DNA of 64,000 bases from Streptomyces sp. NBC_00654 (GTDB lineage: Bacteria > Actinomycetota > Actinomycetes > Streptomycetales > Streptomycetaceae): positions 682,001-746,000 of the forward strand of contig NZ_JAPEOB010000001.1 of assembly GCF_026341775.1 (NCBI RefSeq), in the 5' to 3' direction. Numbering within the stretch: the first letter of the stretch is position 1; each line of letters begins with the position of its first letter. The position numbers and the translations under genes are program-made. The notes beneath the pieces are model-generated. The model was not told the origin of the DNA. It worked only from the letters and a program-made list of their open reading frames with translations, and searched no databases. Shown piece after piece: positions 34,740 through 42,344 of the stretch.

Positions 34740-37676
34740 ATGCCGACCGCACCCCAGACCACCGACGAGCTGTACGAGGCGCTCCAGGAGAACGACCGGC
34801 GCCCCTACGGCCGGACCCGCACCGTCACCGCCGAGGAACTCGTCGACGCCGCCGAACAGTTCGCGGAGCCCGTCCCGCTCGTTCACGCGCTCTTCGAGCT
34901 CCAGGAGGCGTACACCTACGGCTCCGAACCCCGGAAGTCGCCCGTCGTCTTCGCCCGTCTGCTCGCCCTGTTCGACGAGCAGCCCGAGGTCTTCGACGAG
35001 CGTCGGCGCCATCTGCTGTTCTGGCGGTTCAAGTGGGTGGCCAACGCCCTGCTCGCCCTGCCCGAGATACCGCTGGCCGCGCTGCGCCAGTGGCTGACGG
35101 AGATGCGCGACCGGTACGAGAGGGCCGGCCTGGGCCTCCAGCCCTACTACGGACAGGCGTACCAGCTCGCCGCCCACATCGGTGAGGGCACCACCCTCGC
35201 CCACGAGCTGTGGGCGGGCCGCCCCCGTACCCCGCTCAGCGACTGCGAGGCCTGCGAGATCTGCGAGCTGGCCCGGCACCATCTCGCGGCGGGCGACGAC
35301 GAGCGGGCGCTGGGCATCTGGGAGCCCGTCCTGGCCGGGAAGGAGTCCTGCCAGGAGGAACCGGCCCGCTCCGTCTCGTACGCGCTGCTGCCCCTGCTGC
35401 GCACCGGCCGCACCGACCGGGCCCGCGAACTGCACCTCGCCGGCTACCGCGGATGCCGCCGCAACCCCTCGATGTCCGCCGAGATCGGCCGGCACCTGGA
35501 GTTCTGCGCGCTGACGGGCAACGAGGCCCGCGGCCTGGAACTGCTCGCCGAGAACCGGAACCTGTTCGACGAGGTGGAGTCGCCGCTGGAGATGTCCGGC
35601 TTCCTCACCGGCGTGGAGGTCCTCCTCCAGCGCGTCGAGCTCCTCGGCCACGGCGAACTGCCCGCCGCCGGATACGCGGGCCGCACCTGGACGGTGGCCG
35701 GTCTGCGCGCCGAGGTGCGGGGCCGCGGCGAGGACCTCGCCGCCCGCTTCGACGCCCGCAACGGAACCACGGCCCACACCGACCGCCGCCGCGCCCGCCT
35801 GGAGCGTGCCCCGCTCCTGGACGCGCTGGAACTGACCCTGCGCACCCGCCGCCTCGACGACGTGGCCCCGGCCGCCCCGGTGGCCGCGCCCGCCGCCCGC
35901 GCGGACGCCGCCGTACCGGAGTCGCTGCCCGAACTCATCCTCCGGGCGCGGGCGCTGGAGAAGGAGGGGCACCCGGACGCGCGGGCCTGCTGGGAGCGGC
36001 TGCGCACACGCGCCGCCGCCCGCGACTACACCCACCCCGAGGACCCGGCCGTGGGCCCGCTCGTACGGCTGCGCGCGGACCTGCTGGCCGACGAGGCGGG
36101 CCGGGCGGGCGAGAAGGACGAGTTCGCCGATTCCGCCGCTCTCCACGAGGAGGCGGCGGGCCTGTACGACGACGCCGGAGCGCCGGGTGACGCGGCGTTC
36201 GCCCGCGCGTGCGCGCTGCTGGCCACCGCCGAGATCCCCGCGGAGGGTGCCGGCGAGGACGCCGGGGCGAAGGCCGCCGCGCTGACCGCCGCCCACGCGG
36301 CCATGGTCCGCCTGCACGAGGAGACGCCCGGCCTCGCCCCGCACCAGGAGGCCCGCCTGCTGCGGCTGCGGGCGACCGCGCTCGGGATGCGGCTGCAGAC
36401 CTCGGGGAGCGAGGAACACGTCGCACCGGTCTTCGCCGAGGCGGACCTGCTGCACGCGTTCGCCACCCGGCACGACGTCGTCAGCCAGATCTCCGGCGCT
36501 CTGCTGCTGCGCGCCAGCACCCACGCGCTCTCCGGCGACCTGCCCGCCGCGGTCACCGAGACCGACGGCCTCCTCGACCGGCTGAAGGCGTCCGGACCCG
36601 CCTGGCACCTGCCCCGTACGCTCGGACTGCGCGGCCGGCTCCAGCTCGGCCTCCGGGACGCGCAGGCCGCGCACGCGGACCTGGCCGAAGGGCTGCGACT
36701 GGCCGCCGACTGGCCGGCCGGCACGGTCGACACCTCCCGCATCCAGAGCGATCTGGCCGAGGCCTGCATGCACCTCGGCCGTCCCGACGAGGCACTGCGG
36801 CACCTGACGCGTTCGGCGGAGCTGGACCTGCGCGGCGGCAGCCGGACGGACGCGTTCTGCACCTACAGCAACGCGGCCCAGCTCTGCCTCGACCTGGGCC
36901 GGGTCGAGGACTGCATCGCTCTGCTCGACTCCCTCCTGGCCGGACCGGACGTCACCGGCGGGGAGCTGGACGACCGGCTCGTCGCCCAGCTGCGGCTGAC
37001 CCGCGCCCGCGCGCTGTACGCGGGGGAGGACCTCAAGGCCGCCACGGCGGAACTGCTCGTCCTCGCCGCCGAGTCGGCCGGCTGGGAGGACGACCCGGGG
37101 AGCCACGCCATGATCGCCGCCGAGACCGCCGTACTCCTCGGCGAGTCCGGCGAGTTCGGCCGGGCCCGCGAGGTCGCGGAGCAGGCGCTCGCCGCCCATG
37201 CCCGCGCCCCGCGCTATGAGCAGCTCAGCAACTGCCTGCGCGAACTCGCCCGTCTCCAGGCCCAGCAGCAGGGCTCCGACGGCCTGGCCGACGCCCTGGC
37301 ACAGCTCGCCGACGCGGGCAGGATCGCCGACGAGGCCCGCGTCGCCGAGTACGAGGCACGCGGGCGGTCCCTGGACACCGCCCTGGCCTACGAGTACGGG
37401 CGGGTCCATGCCCATGCCGGTGAGTACGAGGCCGCCGTGTCGGCCCTGGACAAGGCGCTCGCCCTGATCGGGGAGCCGGGACCGGAGGAGGGCAGCGCCG
37501 AGGAGTGGGCCGAGTGCGTCCGTCTCGCCGGTGCCGTGGAGGGCCTCTACCTGGAGCGTCCCGCTCCCGCCCTCGCCCGCCTCGACTCCGCGGTCTCCCG
37601 GCTGACCGCCCTGGGCCACACCGAGGAGGCCGGGGAGCTGGGTTCCCTGGCCGCCCGGCTGCGCGACGAGGAGTGA
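34740..37676 (+). CDS. Large TPR-like protein with Cys-x2-Cys-x2-Cys motif, HSP90 partner
   Basis: Soluble protein of 978 aa built mostly of helical repeats in the TPR/SEL1 style (for example ALRHLTRSAELDLRGGSRTDA and TALAYEYGRVHAHAGEYEAAV). A cysteine cluster C-x2-C-x2-C lies at 169-175 followed by His180/181, a possible metal site. There is no enzyme motif or signal peptide. The start is ATG 34740, two bases after the HSP90 stop. In eukaryotes TPR proteins are the main HSP90 co-chaperones, so a physical partnership is a reasonable inference, not shown. It is the last gene of the operon, followed by a strong bidirectional terminator. Confidence 0.85.
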   Translation: MPTAPQTTDELYEALQENDRRPYGRTRTVTAEELVDAAEQFAEPVPLVHALFELQEAYTYGSEPRKSPVVFARLLALFDEQPEVFDERRRHLLFWRFKWVANALLALPEIPLAALRQWLTEMRDRYERAGLGLQPYYGQAYQLAAHIGEGTTLAHELWAGRPRTPLSDCEACEICELARHHLAAGDDERALGIWEPVLAGKESCQEEPARSVSYALLPLLRTGRTDRARELHLAGYRGCRRNPSMSAEIGRHLEFCALTGNEARGLELLAENRNLFDEVESPLEMSGFLTGVEVLLQRVELLGHGELPAAGYAGRTWTVAGLRAEVRGRGEDLAARFDARNGTTAHTDRRRARLERAPLLDALELTLRTRRLDDVAPAAPVAAPAARADAAVPESLPELILRARALEKEGHPDARACWERLRTRAAARDYTHPEDPAVGPLVRLRADLLADEAGRAGEKDEFADSAALHEEAAGLYDDAGAPGDAAFARACALLATAEIPAEGAGEDAGAKAAALTAAHAAMVRLHEETPGLAPHQEARLLRLRATALGMRLQTSGSEEHVAPVFAEADLLHAFATRHDVVSQISGALLLRASTHALSGDLPAAVTETDGLLDRLKASGPAWHLPRTLGLRGRLQLGLRDAQAAHADLAEGLRLAADWPAGTVDTSRIQSDLAEACMHLGRPDEALRHLTRSAELDLRGGSRTDAFCTYSNAAQLCLDLGRVEDCIALLDSLLAGPDVTGGELDDRLVAQLRLTRARALYAGEDLKAATAELLVLAAESAGWEDDPGSHAMIAAETAVLLGESGEFGRAREVAEQALAAHARAPRYEQLSNCLRELARLQAQQQGSDGLADALAQLADAGRIADEARVAEYEARGRSLDTALAYEYGRVHAHAGEYEAAVSALDKALALIGEPGPEEGSAEEWAECVRLAGAVEGLYLERPAPALARLDSAVSRLTALGHTEEAGELGSLAARLRDEE

Positions 37677-37692
37677 CCCGGACGCGATGAAC

Positions 37693-37744
37693 GCACGGGG
37701 GCGGTGCGCCGGAGCGTGGGTGCTCCGGCGCACCGCCCCCGTGC
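37693..37744. terminator. Bidirectional terminator, 23-bp perfect inverted repeat
   Basis: Arms 37693-37715 and 37722-37744 are perfectly complementary over 23 bp around a 6-nt loop (GTGGGT). It fills the gap between the convergent TPR-protein and photolyase genes and would terminate both transcripts. Confidence 0.9.
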
Positions 37745-37751
37745 TGCGCGG

Positions 37752-39122
37752 CTACGAGAGGCCGCGCGCGACGGTGAATCGGGCCAGGGCGGCGGGGAGT
37801 TCGATGAGCGGGGCCGGATAGTCGTAGCGGGCCCGTTCCCGGGGCGGGAGCTTCCAGGGTTCATGGACCGCCGCGCCCTCCAGACCGGCCAGTTCGGGCA
37901 GCCAGCGGCGTACGTAGTCGCCCCGCGGGTCGTGGCGGCGGGCCTGGGCGGTGGGGTTGAGGACCCGGTTGGGGCGGGTGTCGGTGCCGGTTCCGGCCAT
38001 CCACTGCCAGTTGAGCTGGTTGTTGGCCACGTCCCCGTCGACCAGCAGGTCCAGGAAGTGCCGGGCGCCGACGCGCCAGTCCAGGTAGAGCGTCTTGGTG
38101 AGGAAGCTCGCGGTCAGCATGCGTGCCCGGCCCGGCATCCAGCCCTCGTGGCGCAGCTGGCGCATCGCCGCGTCGATCACCGGATAGCCGGTGCGGCCGT
38201 CGCGCCAGGCCTGCGCCTCGGCGTCGTCGTGCCGCCAGCGGTCGTGCCGGGGGCGGTAGTCGGTGTGCGCGGCCTGCGGCCGGGCCGCCAGGACCTGCTG
38301 GTGGAAGTCGCGCCAGGCCAGTTGGCGTACGAAGGCCTCGGCGCCCGGGTTCGCGGGGTGTCCGTCTCCGGCCCGGTGGACCAGCTCGGTGGCGGACAGG
38401 GTGCCGAAGTGCAGGTGCGGGGAGAGCCGTGAGGTGGCGTCGGCCGCGAGGTCGGAGTTCCGGTCGGCGTAGGCGTCCAGGGAGCCGCGCAGCCAGGAGG
38501 TGACGTGCCGGCGGGCCTCGCGTTCGCCGCCCGTCGCGAGACCCGGGGACACTCCGGCGATTCCGGCGCGTCCGGGCAGGTCGGGCGGGCCGATGTCCGT
38601 GGGGACCGGGACGGACCGGGGGGCGGCCAGGGGCGTGCGGGCGGCCGTTCCGCGCCACCGCCGGAAGTACGGGGTGAACACCGCGAAGTGGTCCTTTCCC
38701 TGCGGCACTTGGGCCCCCGGCGGAACCACCGTGACCACCGCGTCGTGGACCCGCAGCGTGCGGCCCCGCCGGGCGAGGGCCGCGCCCAGCCGTTCCTCGC
38801 GCCGTTGTGCGTAGGCGCTGGAGCCGGCGGCCACGTGCACCTCGCGGGCCCCGTAGCGGTCGGCCACCGCGCAGACCTCCGCCACCACCTCGCCGGACCG
38901 GAGCACCAGCCGGCCGCCGCGCTCCCGCAGGCCGGCGTCGAGGCCGGCCAGGCAGTCGGCGAGGAAAGCCCGCCGGTTGGGCGCGTCGAACCCGGCCGCG
39001 CGCACGCCCTCGTCGAGCACGAACAGCGGGACCACCCGCTCGGCGCTCCGCAGTGCGGCACGCAGGACCGGATTGTCGTGCAGCCGCAGATCGGCGGTGA
39101 ACAGGCAGACGGAGACGCTCAC
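37752..39122 (-). CDS. phr: Deoxyribodipyrimidine photolyase
   Basis: Class I CPD photolyase of 456 aa. It uses FADH- and blue light to split cyclobutane pyrimidine dimers. The N-terminal Rossmann-like antenna domain begins VCLFTADLRLHDNP. The FAD-binding domain has the signatures WRDFHQQVL, GYPVIDAAMRQL..GWM..R.R and NWQWMAGTGTDTRPNRVLNP. GTG start at 39122. It is the last of the leftward genes; a separate promoter in the 126-bp gap after the GntR gene is possible. Confidence 0.95.
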   Translation of the reverse strand: MSVSVCLFTADLRLHDNPVLRAALRSAERVVPLFVLDEGVRAAGFDAPNRRAFLADCLAGLDAGLRERGGRLVLRSGEVVAEVCAVADRYGAREVHVAAGSSAYAQRREERLGAALARRGRTLRVHDAVVTVVPPGAQVPQGKDHFAVFTPYFRRWRGTAARTPLAAPRSVPVPTDIGPPDLPGRAGIAGVSPGLATGGEREARRHVTSWLRGSLDAYADRNSDLAADATSRLSPHLHFGTLSATELVHRAGDGHPANPGAEAFVRQLAWRDFHQQVLAARPQAAHTDYRPRHDRWRHDDAEAQAWRDGRTGYPVIDAAMRQLRHEGWMPGRARMLTASFLTKTLYLDWRVGARHFLDLLVDGDVANNQLNWQWMAGTGTDTRPNRVLNPTAQARRHDPRGDYVRRWLPELAGLEGAAVHEPWKLPPRERARYDYPAPLIELPAALARFTVARGLS

Positions 39123-39248
39123 TTGTGCGCTCCGGCCGTCCGGTGGGTGTTCCTGTCGGTCATGCGACCGGCCTTTCTCGCGGGTCCGGGGTGCGAGAGG
39201 GAACGTATCGGACGGCCGGGGGAGCCGTAGGGAGCCGTGCCGGGAGGG

Positions 39249-39653
39249 TCAGGCGTCCGACCCGGACGGGTACGCGGTGTCGAACGCGGCCCGGAAGAGG
39301 GCGTTGACGTCCTGGCCGCTGAGTCCCTCGGCCCGCGCCTGGCGCATCCATGCGGACAGCGCGCTGTGCAGCGGGGAATCGGGGCCCGTCAGGGGCTGGG
39401 AGAGGGAGCGGGTGATGAAGGTGCCCGCTCCCTGGCGGACCTCGGCCAGGCCCGCCCGTTCCAGCTCGCGGTAGGCCTTGAGCGTGGTGTTCGGGTTGAC
39501 CTTGGTGGTCGCCGCGACCTGTGCGGCCGTGGGCAGCCGGTCACCCACCTCCAGGGCGCCCATCCGCAGGGCCTGCTCGACCTGGTGGACGATCTGGAGA
39601 TACGTGGCGACGCCGCTGCGCCGGTCGATGCGGAACACGACCACGGACTTCAC
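39249..39653 (-). CDS. GntR-family regulator, YtrA type
   Basis: 134-aa repressor with a GntR winged helix (~aa 10-80: TYLQIVHQVEQALRMGALEVGDRLPT, then VNPNTTLKAYRELERAGL) and only a short C-terminal dimerisation tail, as in the YtrA subfamily. Such proteins repress the ABC genes beside them. GTG start at 39653. It lies 45 bp downstream of the permease as third gene of the operon, and a palindrome at the operon promoter (41622-41647) is its likely operator. Confidence 0.9.
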   Translation of the reverse strand: MKSVVVFRIDRRSGVATYLQIVHQVEQALRMGALEVGDRLPTAAQVAATTKVNPNTTLKAYRELERAGLAEVRQGAGTFITRSLSQPLTGPDSPLHSALSAWMRQARAEGLSGQDVNALFRAAFDTAYPSGSDA

Positions 39654-39698
39654 CTTCCGCTCGATGCCGACATTTTACGTAGGACGAGGGCGCGTTCC

Positions 39699-40667
39699 CT
39701 ACAGGGGGCGCCGGGAGACCCGCCACAGGGCGAAGGCCATCATCAGCGCCGTACCGGTGAGCAGGATGCCCGCGCCGGTCCACTGCATGGCCGCCATCTG
39801 GTCGTAGTCGAGGTACTCGATGACGCTGTTGACGATGCCCTTCTCCTTGATGCACGCGTCGGTGGCCTTCTCGGTCGCCTCGGCGCAGGAGCCCCAGCCG
39901 TAGAGGGTCCCGTCGGCGCTCGCGACCCATCGGTCCACCTCGTACGACTCGGCGAAGCGGGCCGGGAGTTCACTGTCCAGCGGGTAGGTGAACAGATGGG
40001 TCGGAGCCAGGTGCAGCCGGAGCTCGCCCCAGAGGATCTGCACGGCCGCGGAGAAGACGAAGGTGACCACCATCGAGGCCAGGACGCGGCGCAGCAGCAC
40101 GCCGATGGTGATGCCGGCGGCGGTGAGGAAGAGACAGAGCGCCGGGAGCACGGGTCCGGTGTTGTCGAAGATCGAGCCCTCCACCCAGGTACTGGAGAAG
40201 ACCGAGCGGTAGGGCTCCCACCACCAGGTGAAGAGCGCGGAGAGCACCGCGCCGGCCACCACGGCCACGGCCAGGCACCAGACGATCTTGACGGTCAGCC
40301 AGCGCAGGCGGGTCACGGACTGGGTGGTGGCCAGCTGGGCGGTGCCCTGCTCCTGGTCGGCGGCGATCAGGGGGGCGCCGAAGAACACGGCGAGGATCAC
40401 CGGCAGCGCGCCCAGCAGGGTGGAGAGGTAGTTGTACTGGTCCCCCAGGGGCTGATCGGGGGCGGGCTTCCCGGGCCAGCCCGCGTCGTCCAGCAGCTGG
40501 ATCAGCTCGGCGCGCTGGTACACGATCAGGGCCGAGCAGAGAAGCACCAGCGCGAGGACGGAGGCCAGCGCGGCACGGTGCTGGCGTACCACCAGCCAGC
40601 TCAGCCCGCGCAGTATCCGCGGCCGGTCGGTCCGTTGGGTACGGGAGTCGGTCAGGGTGGCGCTCAT
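39699..40667 (-). CDS. ABC transporter permease
   Basis: Integral membrane protein of 322 aa with about six helices and a large extracytoplasmic loop after helix 5-6, including two Cys (~aa 256-270). It resembles ABC-2 type permeases found with YtrA-type regulators, often linked to export or cell-envelope stress. ATG at 40667. It overlaps the upstream ATPase stop by four bases (ATGA), showing translational coupling. The substrate is unknown. Confidence 0.87.
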   Translation of the reverse strand: MSATLTDSRTQRTDRPRILRGLSWLVVRQHRAALASVLALVLLCSALIVYQRAELIQLLDDAGWPGKPAPDQPLGDQYNYLSTLLGALPVILAVFFGAPLIAADQEQGTAQLATTQSVTRLRWLTVKIVWCLAVAVVAGAVLSALFTWWWEPYRSVFSSTWVEGSIFDNTGPVLPALCLFLTAAGITIGVLLRRVLASMVVTFVFSAAVQILWGELRLHLAPTHLFTYPLDSELPARFAESYEVDRWVASADGTLYGWGSCAEATEKATDACIKEKGIVNSVIEYLDYDQMAAMQWTGAGILLTGTALMMAFALWRVSRRPL

Positions 40668-41608
40668 GCGGTCTTGGTCCCTTCGGCCTCGATACGGGCG
40701 CCGGGCGTGTACAGCGAGGGCGCGTCCGGTGAGCGGAGATGGGCGAGCAGTACTTCTTCCAGACTGGGTTCGGAGATCTGCCAGTCGCCGGAGAAGGGGC
40801 CCTTCGGCCGGACCAGGGCGTGGAACTGCCGTCCCTGGATCTTCGCTTCGACCACGGTGTGCGGGGCGAGCGCGGAGGGCAGCGCCCCGTCCTCGGTGAC
40901 ACCCGTGACCAGACAGTGGGCCGGGACCAGCGCGTCGGCGTCACCGGCCATCCTGATCCTGCCGTCGGCGAGGACCAGCAGGTAGTCGCACATGTCCTCC
41001 AGCTCCGTCAGCATGTGGGAGGACATCACCACGGTGGTGCCGCGCTCGACGGCCTCCGCCATCAGCAGCGTGCTCATCTCGTCGCGGGCCAGCGGGTCGA
41101 GGTCCGACATCGGCTCGTCCAGCAGCAGCAGATCGGGCCGCTTGCCGAAGGCGAGCGCGAAGGCGACGCGGGTGCGCTGGCCGCCGGAGAGCGTGCCGAC
41201 CCGGGCGTCCATCGGGACCTGGCCCGAGCGGACGATCCGTTCGGCCGCCGCCTGGTCCCAGCCGGGGTTGAGCTCGCTGCCCATACGCAGTGTCTCGGCC
41301 ACGGTGAACCGCTTGAACAGGGGCTTGTCCTGCCCGAGGAAGGCGAATCTGGGCAGCACGGCGGGGTCCCGCACGGGGATGCCGAAGACCCGGAGCTCAC
41401 CGTCGGTCGGCTGCACCTGCCTGGTGGCCATGCCCAGCAGGGTGCTCTTGCCCGCGCCGTTGGGGCCGACGAGACCGCAGATCCGGCCGGCCGGCAGCCG
41501 GAAGGAGCAGTCGCGCAGGGCCCAGCCGCGCCGGTATCGCTTGCCCAGGCCGCGGGCCTCCAGGGCCCAGGTGCCCGAAGTCCCGTCCGGGGTGCTCGTG
41601 TCCGCCAC
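40664..41608 (-). CDS. ABC transporter ATP-binding protein
   Basis: ATPase of 314 aa. Walker A GPNGAGKST, signature LSGGQRTR, Walker B LLLLDEPMSDLDP, and switch His in VMSSHM. The C-terminal ~90 aa extension is typical of ABC-2 exporters. The GTG at 41608 is preferred because GAGGCGAGG lies just upstream. An in-frame TTG at 41635 would put the coding start inside the palindrome that looks like the operon operator. First gene of the ABC/permease/GntR operon. Confidence 0.88.
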   Translation of the reverse strand: MADTSTPDGTSGTWALEARGLGKRYRRGWALRDCSFRLPAGRICGLVGPNGAGKSTLLGMATRQVQPTDGELRVFGIPVRDPAVLPRFAFLGQDKPLFKRFTVAETLRMGSELNPGWDQAAAERIVRSGQVPMDARVGTLSGGQRTRVAFALAFGKRPDLLLLDEPMSDLDPLARDEMSTLLMAEAVERGTTVVMSSHMLTELEDMCDYLLVLADGRIRMAGDADALVPAHCLVTGVTEDGALPSALAPHTVVEAKIQGRQFHALVRPKGPFSGDWQISEPSLEEVLLAHLRSPDAPSLYTPGARIEAEGTKTA

Positions 41609-41621
41609 GCGCCTCGCCTCG

Positions 41622-41647
41622 ATTCCACTAGTCAACTAATGGAATCA
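41622..41647. promoter_or_regulatory. Palindrome at the ABC-GntR operon promoter, candidate YtrA operator
   Basis: Inverted repeat GATTCCA (41622-41628) and TGGAATC (41641-41647) around a 12-nt AT-rich centre (CTAGTCAACTAA) that is itself partly symmetrical. It lies 14 bp upstream of the ATPase start. Position and symmetry fit autoregulation by the GntR protein encoded downstream. Confidence 0.65.
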
Positions 41648-41693
41648 TGGAGTCGGGGATGAGGGCGTGTCAAACAATGGGCGGAGAACGCGC

Positions 41694-41743
41694 GAGGCGC
41701 CGGCCGAGGACCCCCCTGGGTACCTTCTCGGCCGACGCCTCGT
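41694..41743 (-). terminator. Terminator of the DLPW-peptide gene
   Basis: 16-bp stem with one mismatch (41694-41709 with 41728-41743; outer arms CGAGGCG / CGCCTCG) and an 18-nt loop. It starts 15 bp beyond the peptide stop codon in its direction of transcription. Confidence 0.75.
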
Positions 41744-41757
41744 GCGGTGGTGCCGTG

Positions 41758-42075
41758 TTATCGCGTCCAGGGCAGGTCCGGGTCCGGCTCGTCCGTGTCC
41801 GTACCGGTGCCGGGCTCGGTGTCGCCGGACGCCGCGTCGGGGGTGACCGCGGCCGTGACGGTGAGCGAGGACGGGGACGGGGAGGGGCCGGGGCCGGTCC
41901 AGGGCAGGTCGTCGTCCGTGCCGTTCGTCGCGGTGAGCGTCGCGCCGGCCGTCGGGGCCGCCTTCGTCCAGGGCAGGTCGTCGTCCGTTCCGGCGTTCGC
42001 CGTACCGGCGAAGAGCAGGACGTTCAGGCAGGCCGCACCGATGACCGCCGCGAAGAAAGTTCTGTTCTCACGCAT
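41758..42075 (-). CDS. Small secreted protein with three D-x-D-L-P-W-T motifs
   Basis: 105-aa precursor. An N-terminal signal peptide (MRENRTFFAAVIGAACLNVLLFAGTANA) with an AxA-type cleavage site would leave a ~77-aa mature, acidic, Thr/Pro/Gly-rich chain. DDDLPWT occurs twice and DPDLPWT once at the very C-terminus, separated by ~20 and ~40 residues of low-complexity sequence. The ATG at 42075 has GAGGGGGAT upstream. It is divergent from a TrmB/LuxR-type regulator. No Cys residue follows the signal region, so it is neither a lipoprotein nor disulfide-bonded. The function is unknown; a secreted signal or cell-wall peptide is a guess. Confidence 0.8.
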   Translation of the reverse strand: MRENRTFFAAVIGAACLNVLLFAGTANAGTDDDLPWTKAAPTAGATLTATNGTDDDLPWTGPGPSPSPSSLTVTAAVTPDAASGDTEPGTGTDTDEPDPDLPWTR

Positions 42076-42196
42076 TCTTGAGATCCCCCTCGATTGCTGC
42101 TTCGTTCGTTCTGGTCAAACCGTACCCCACCCAATTTTTGACTACATTTTTCTACGATTTCCTGCGGGGGAACCCTCGCGAAAATGTGGCGAAAGA

Positions 42197-42217
42197 GGGG
42201 GGAGCTAAGCTCCCCCC
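42197..42217 (+). promoter_or_regulatory. Hairpin upstream of the LuxR-type regulator gene
   Basis: Perfect 9-bp stem GGGGGGAGC / GCTCCCCCC with a TAA loop, 128 bp before the regulator start. It lies just after an AT-rich promoter-like stretch (42118-42165). If that stretch is the regulator promoter, the hairpin is in its leader RNA. No T-tract follows. Confidence 0.5.
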
Positions 42218-42344
42218 GAGAAGCCGGTGGAATGCGAAGCACTTTCCTCCAGTGCCGCCTGCTTCGGCAGTGACGTGAGATTCAAGGGAACGGTTCGGTC
42301 CATGCGTGGTGTGGGGGAACGCCGTGGCGCGGAGGGGGAATGGC

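Noticed and set aside
41608..41635. TTG at 41635 as the ABC ATPase start
   Set aside because: It would place coding sequence inside the promoter palindrome and has no ribosome binding site; GTG at 41608 is better supported.
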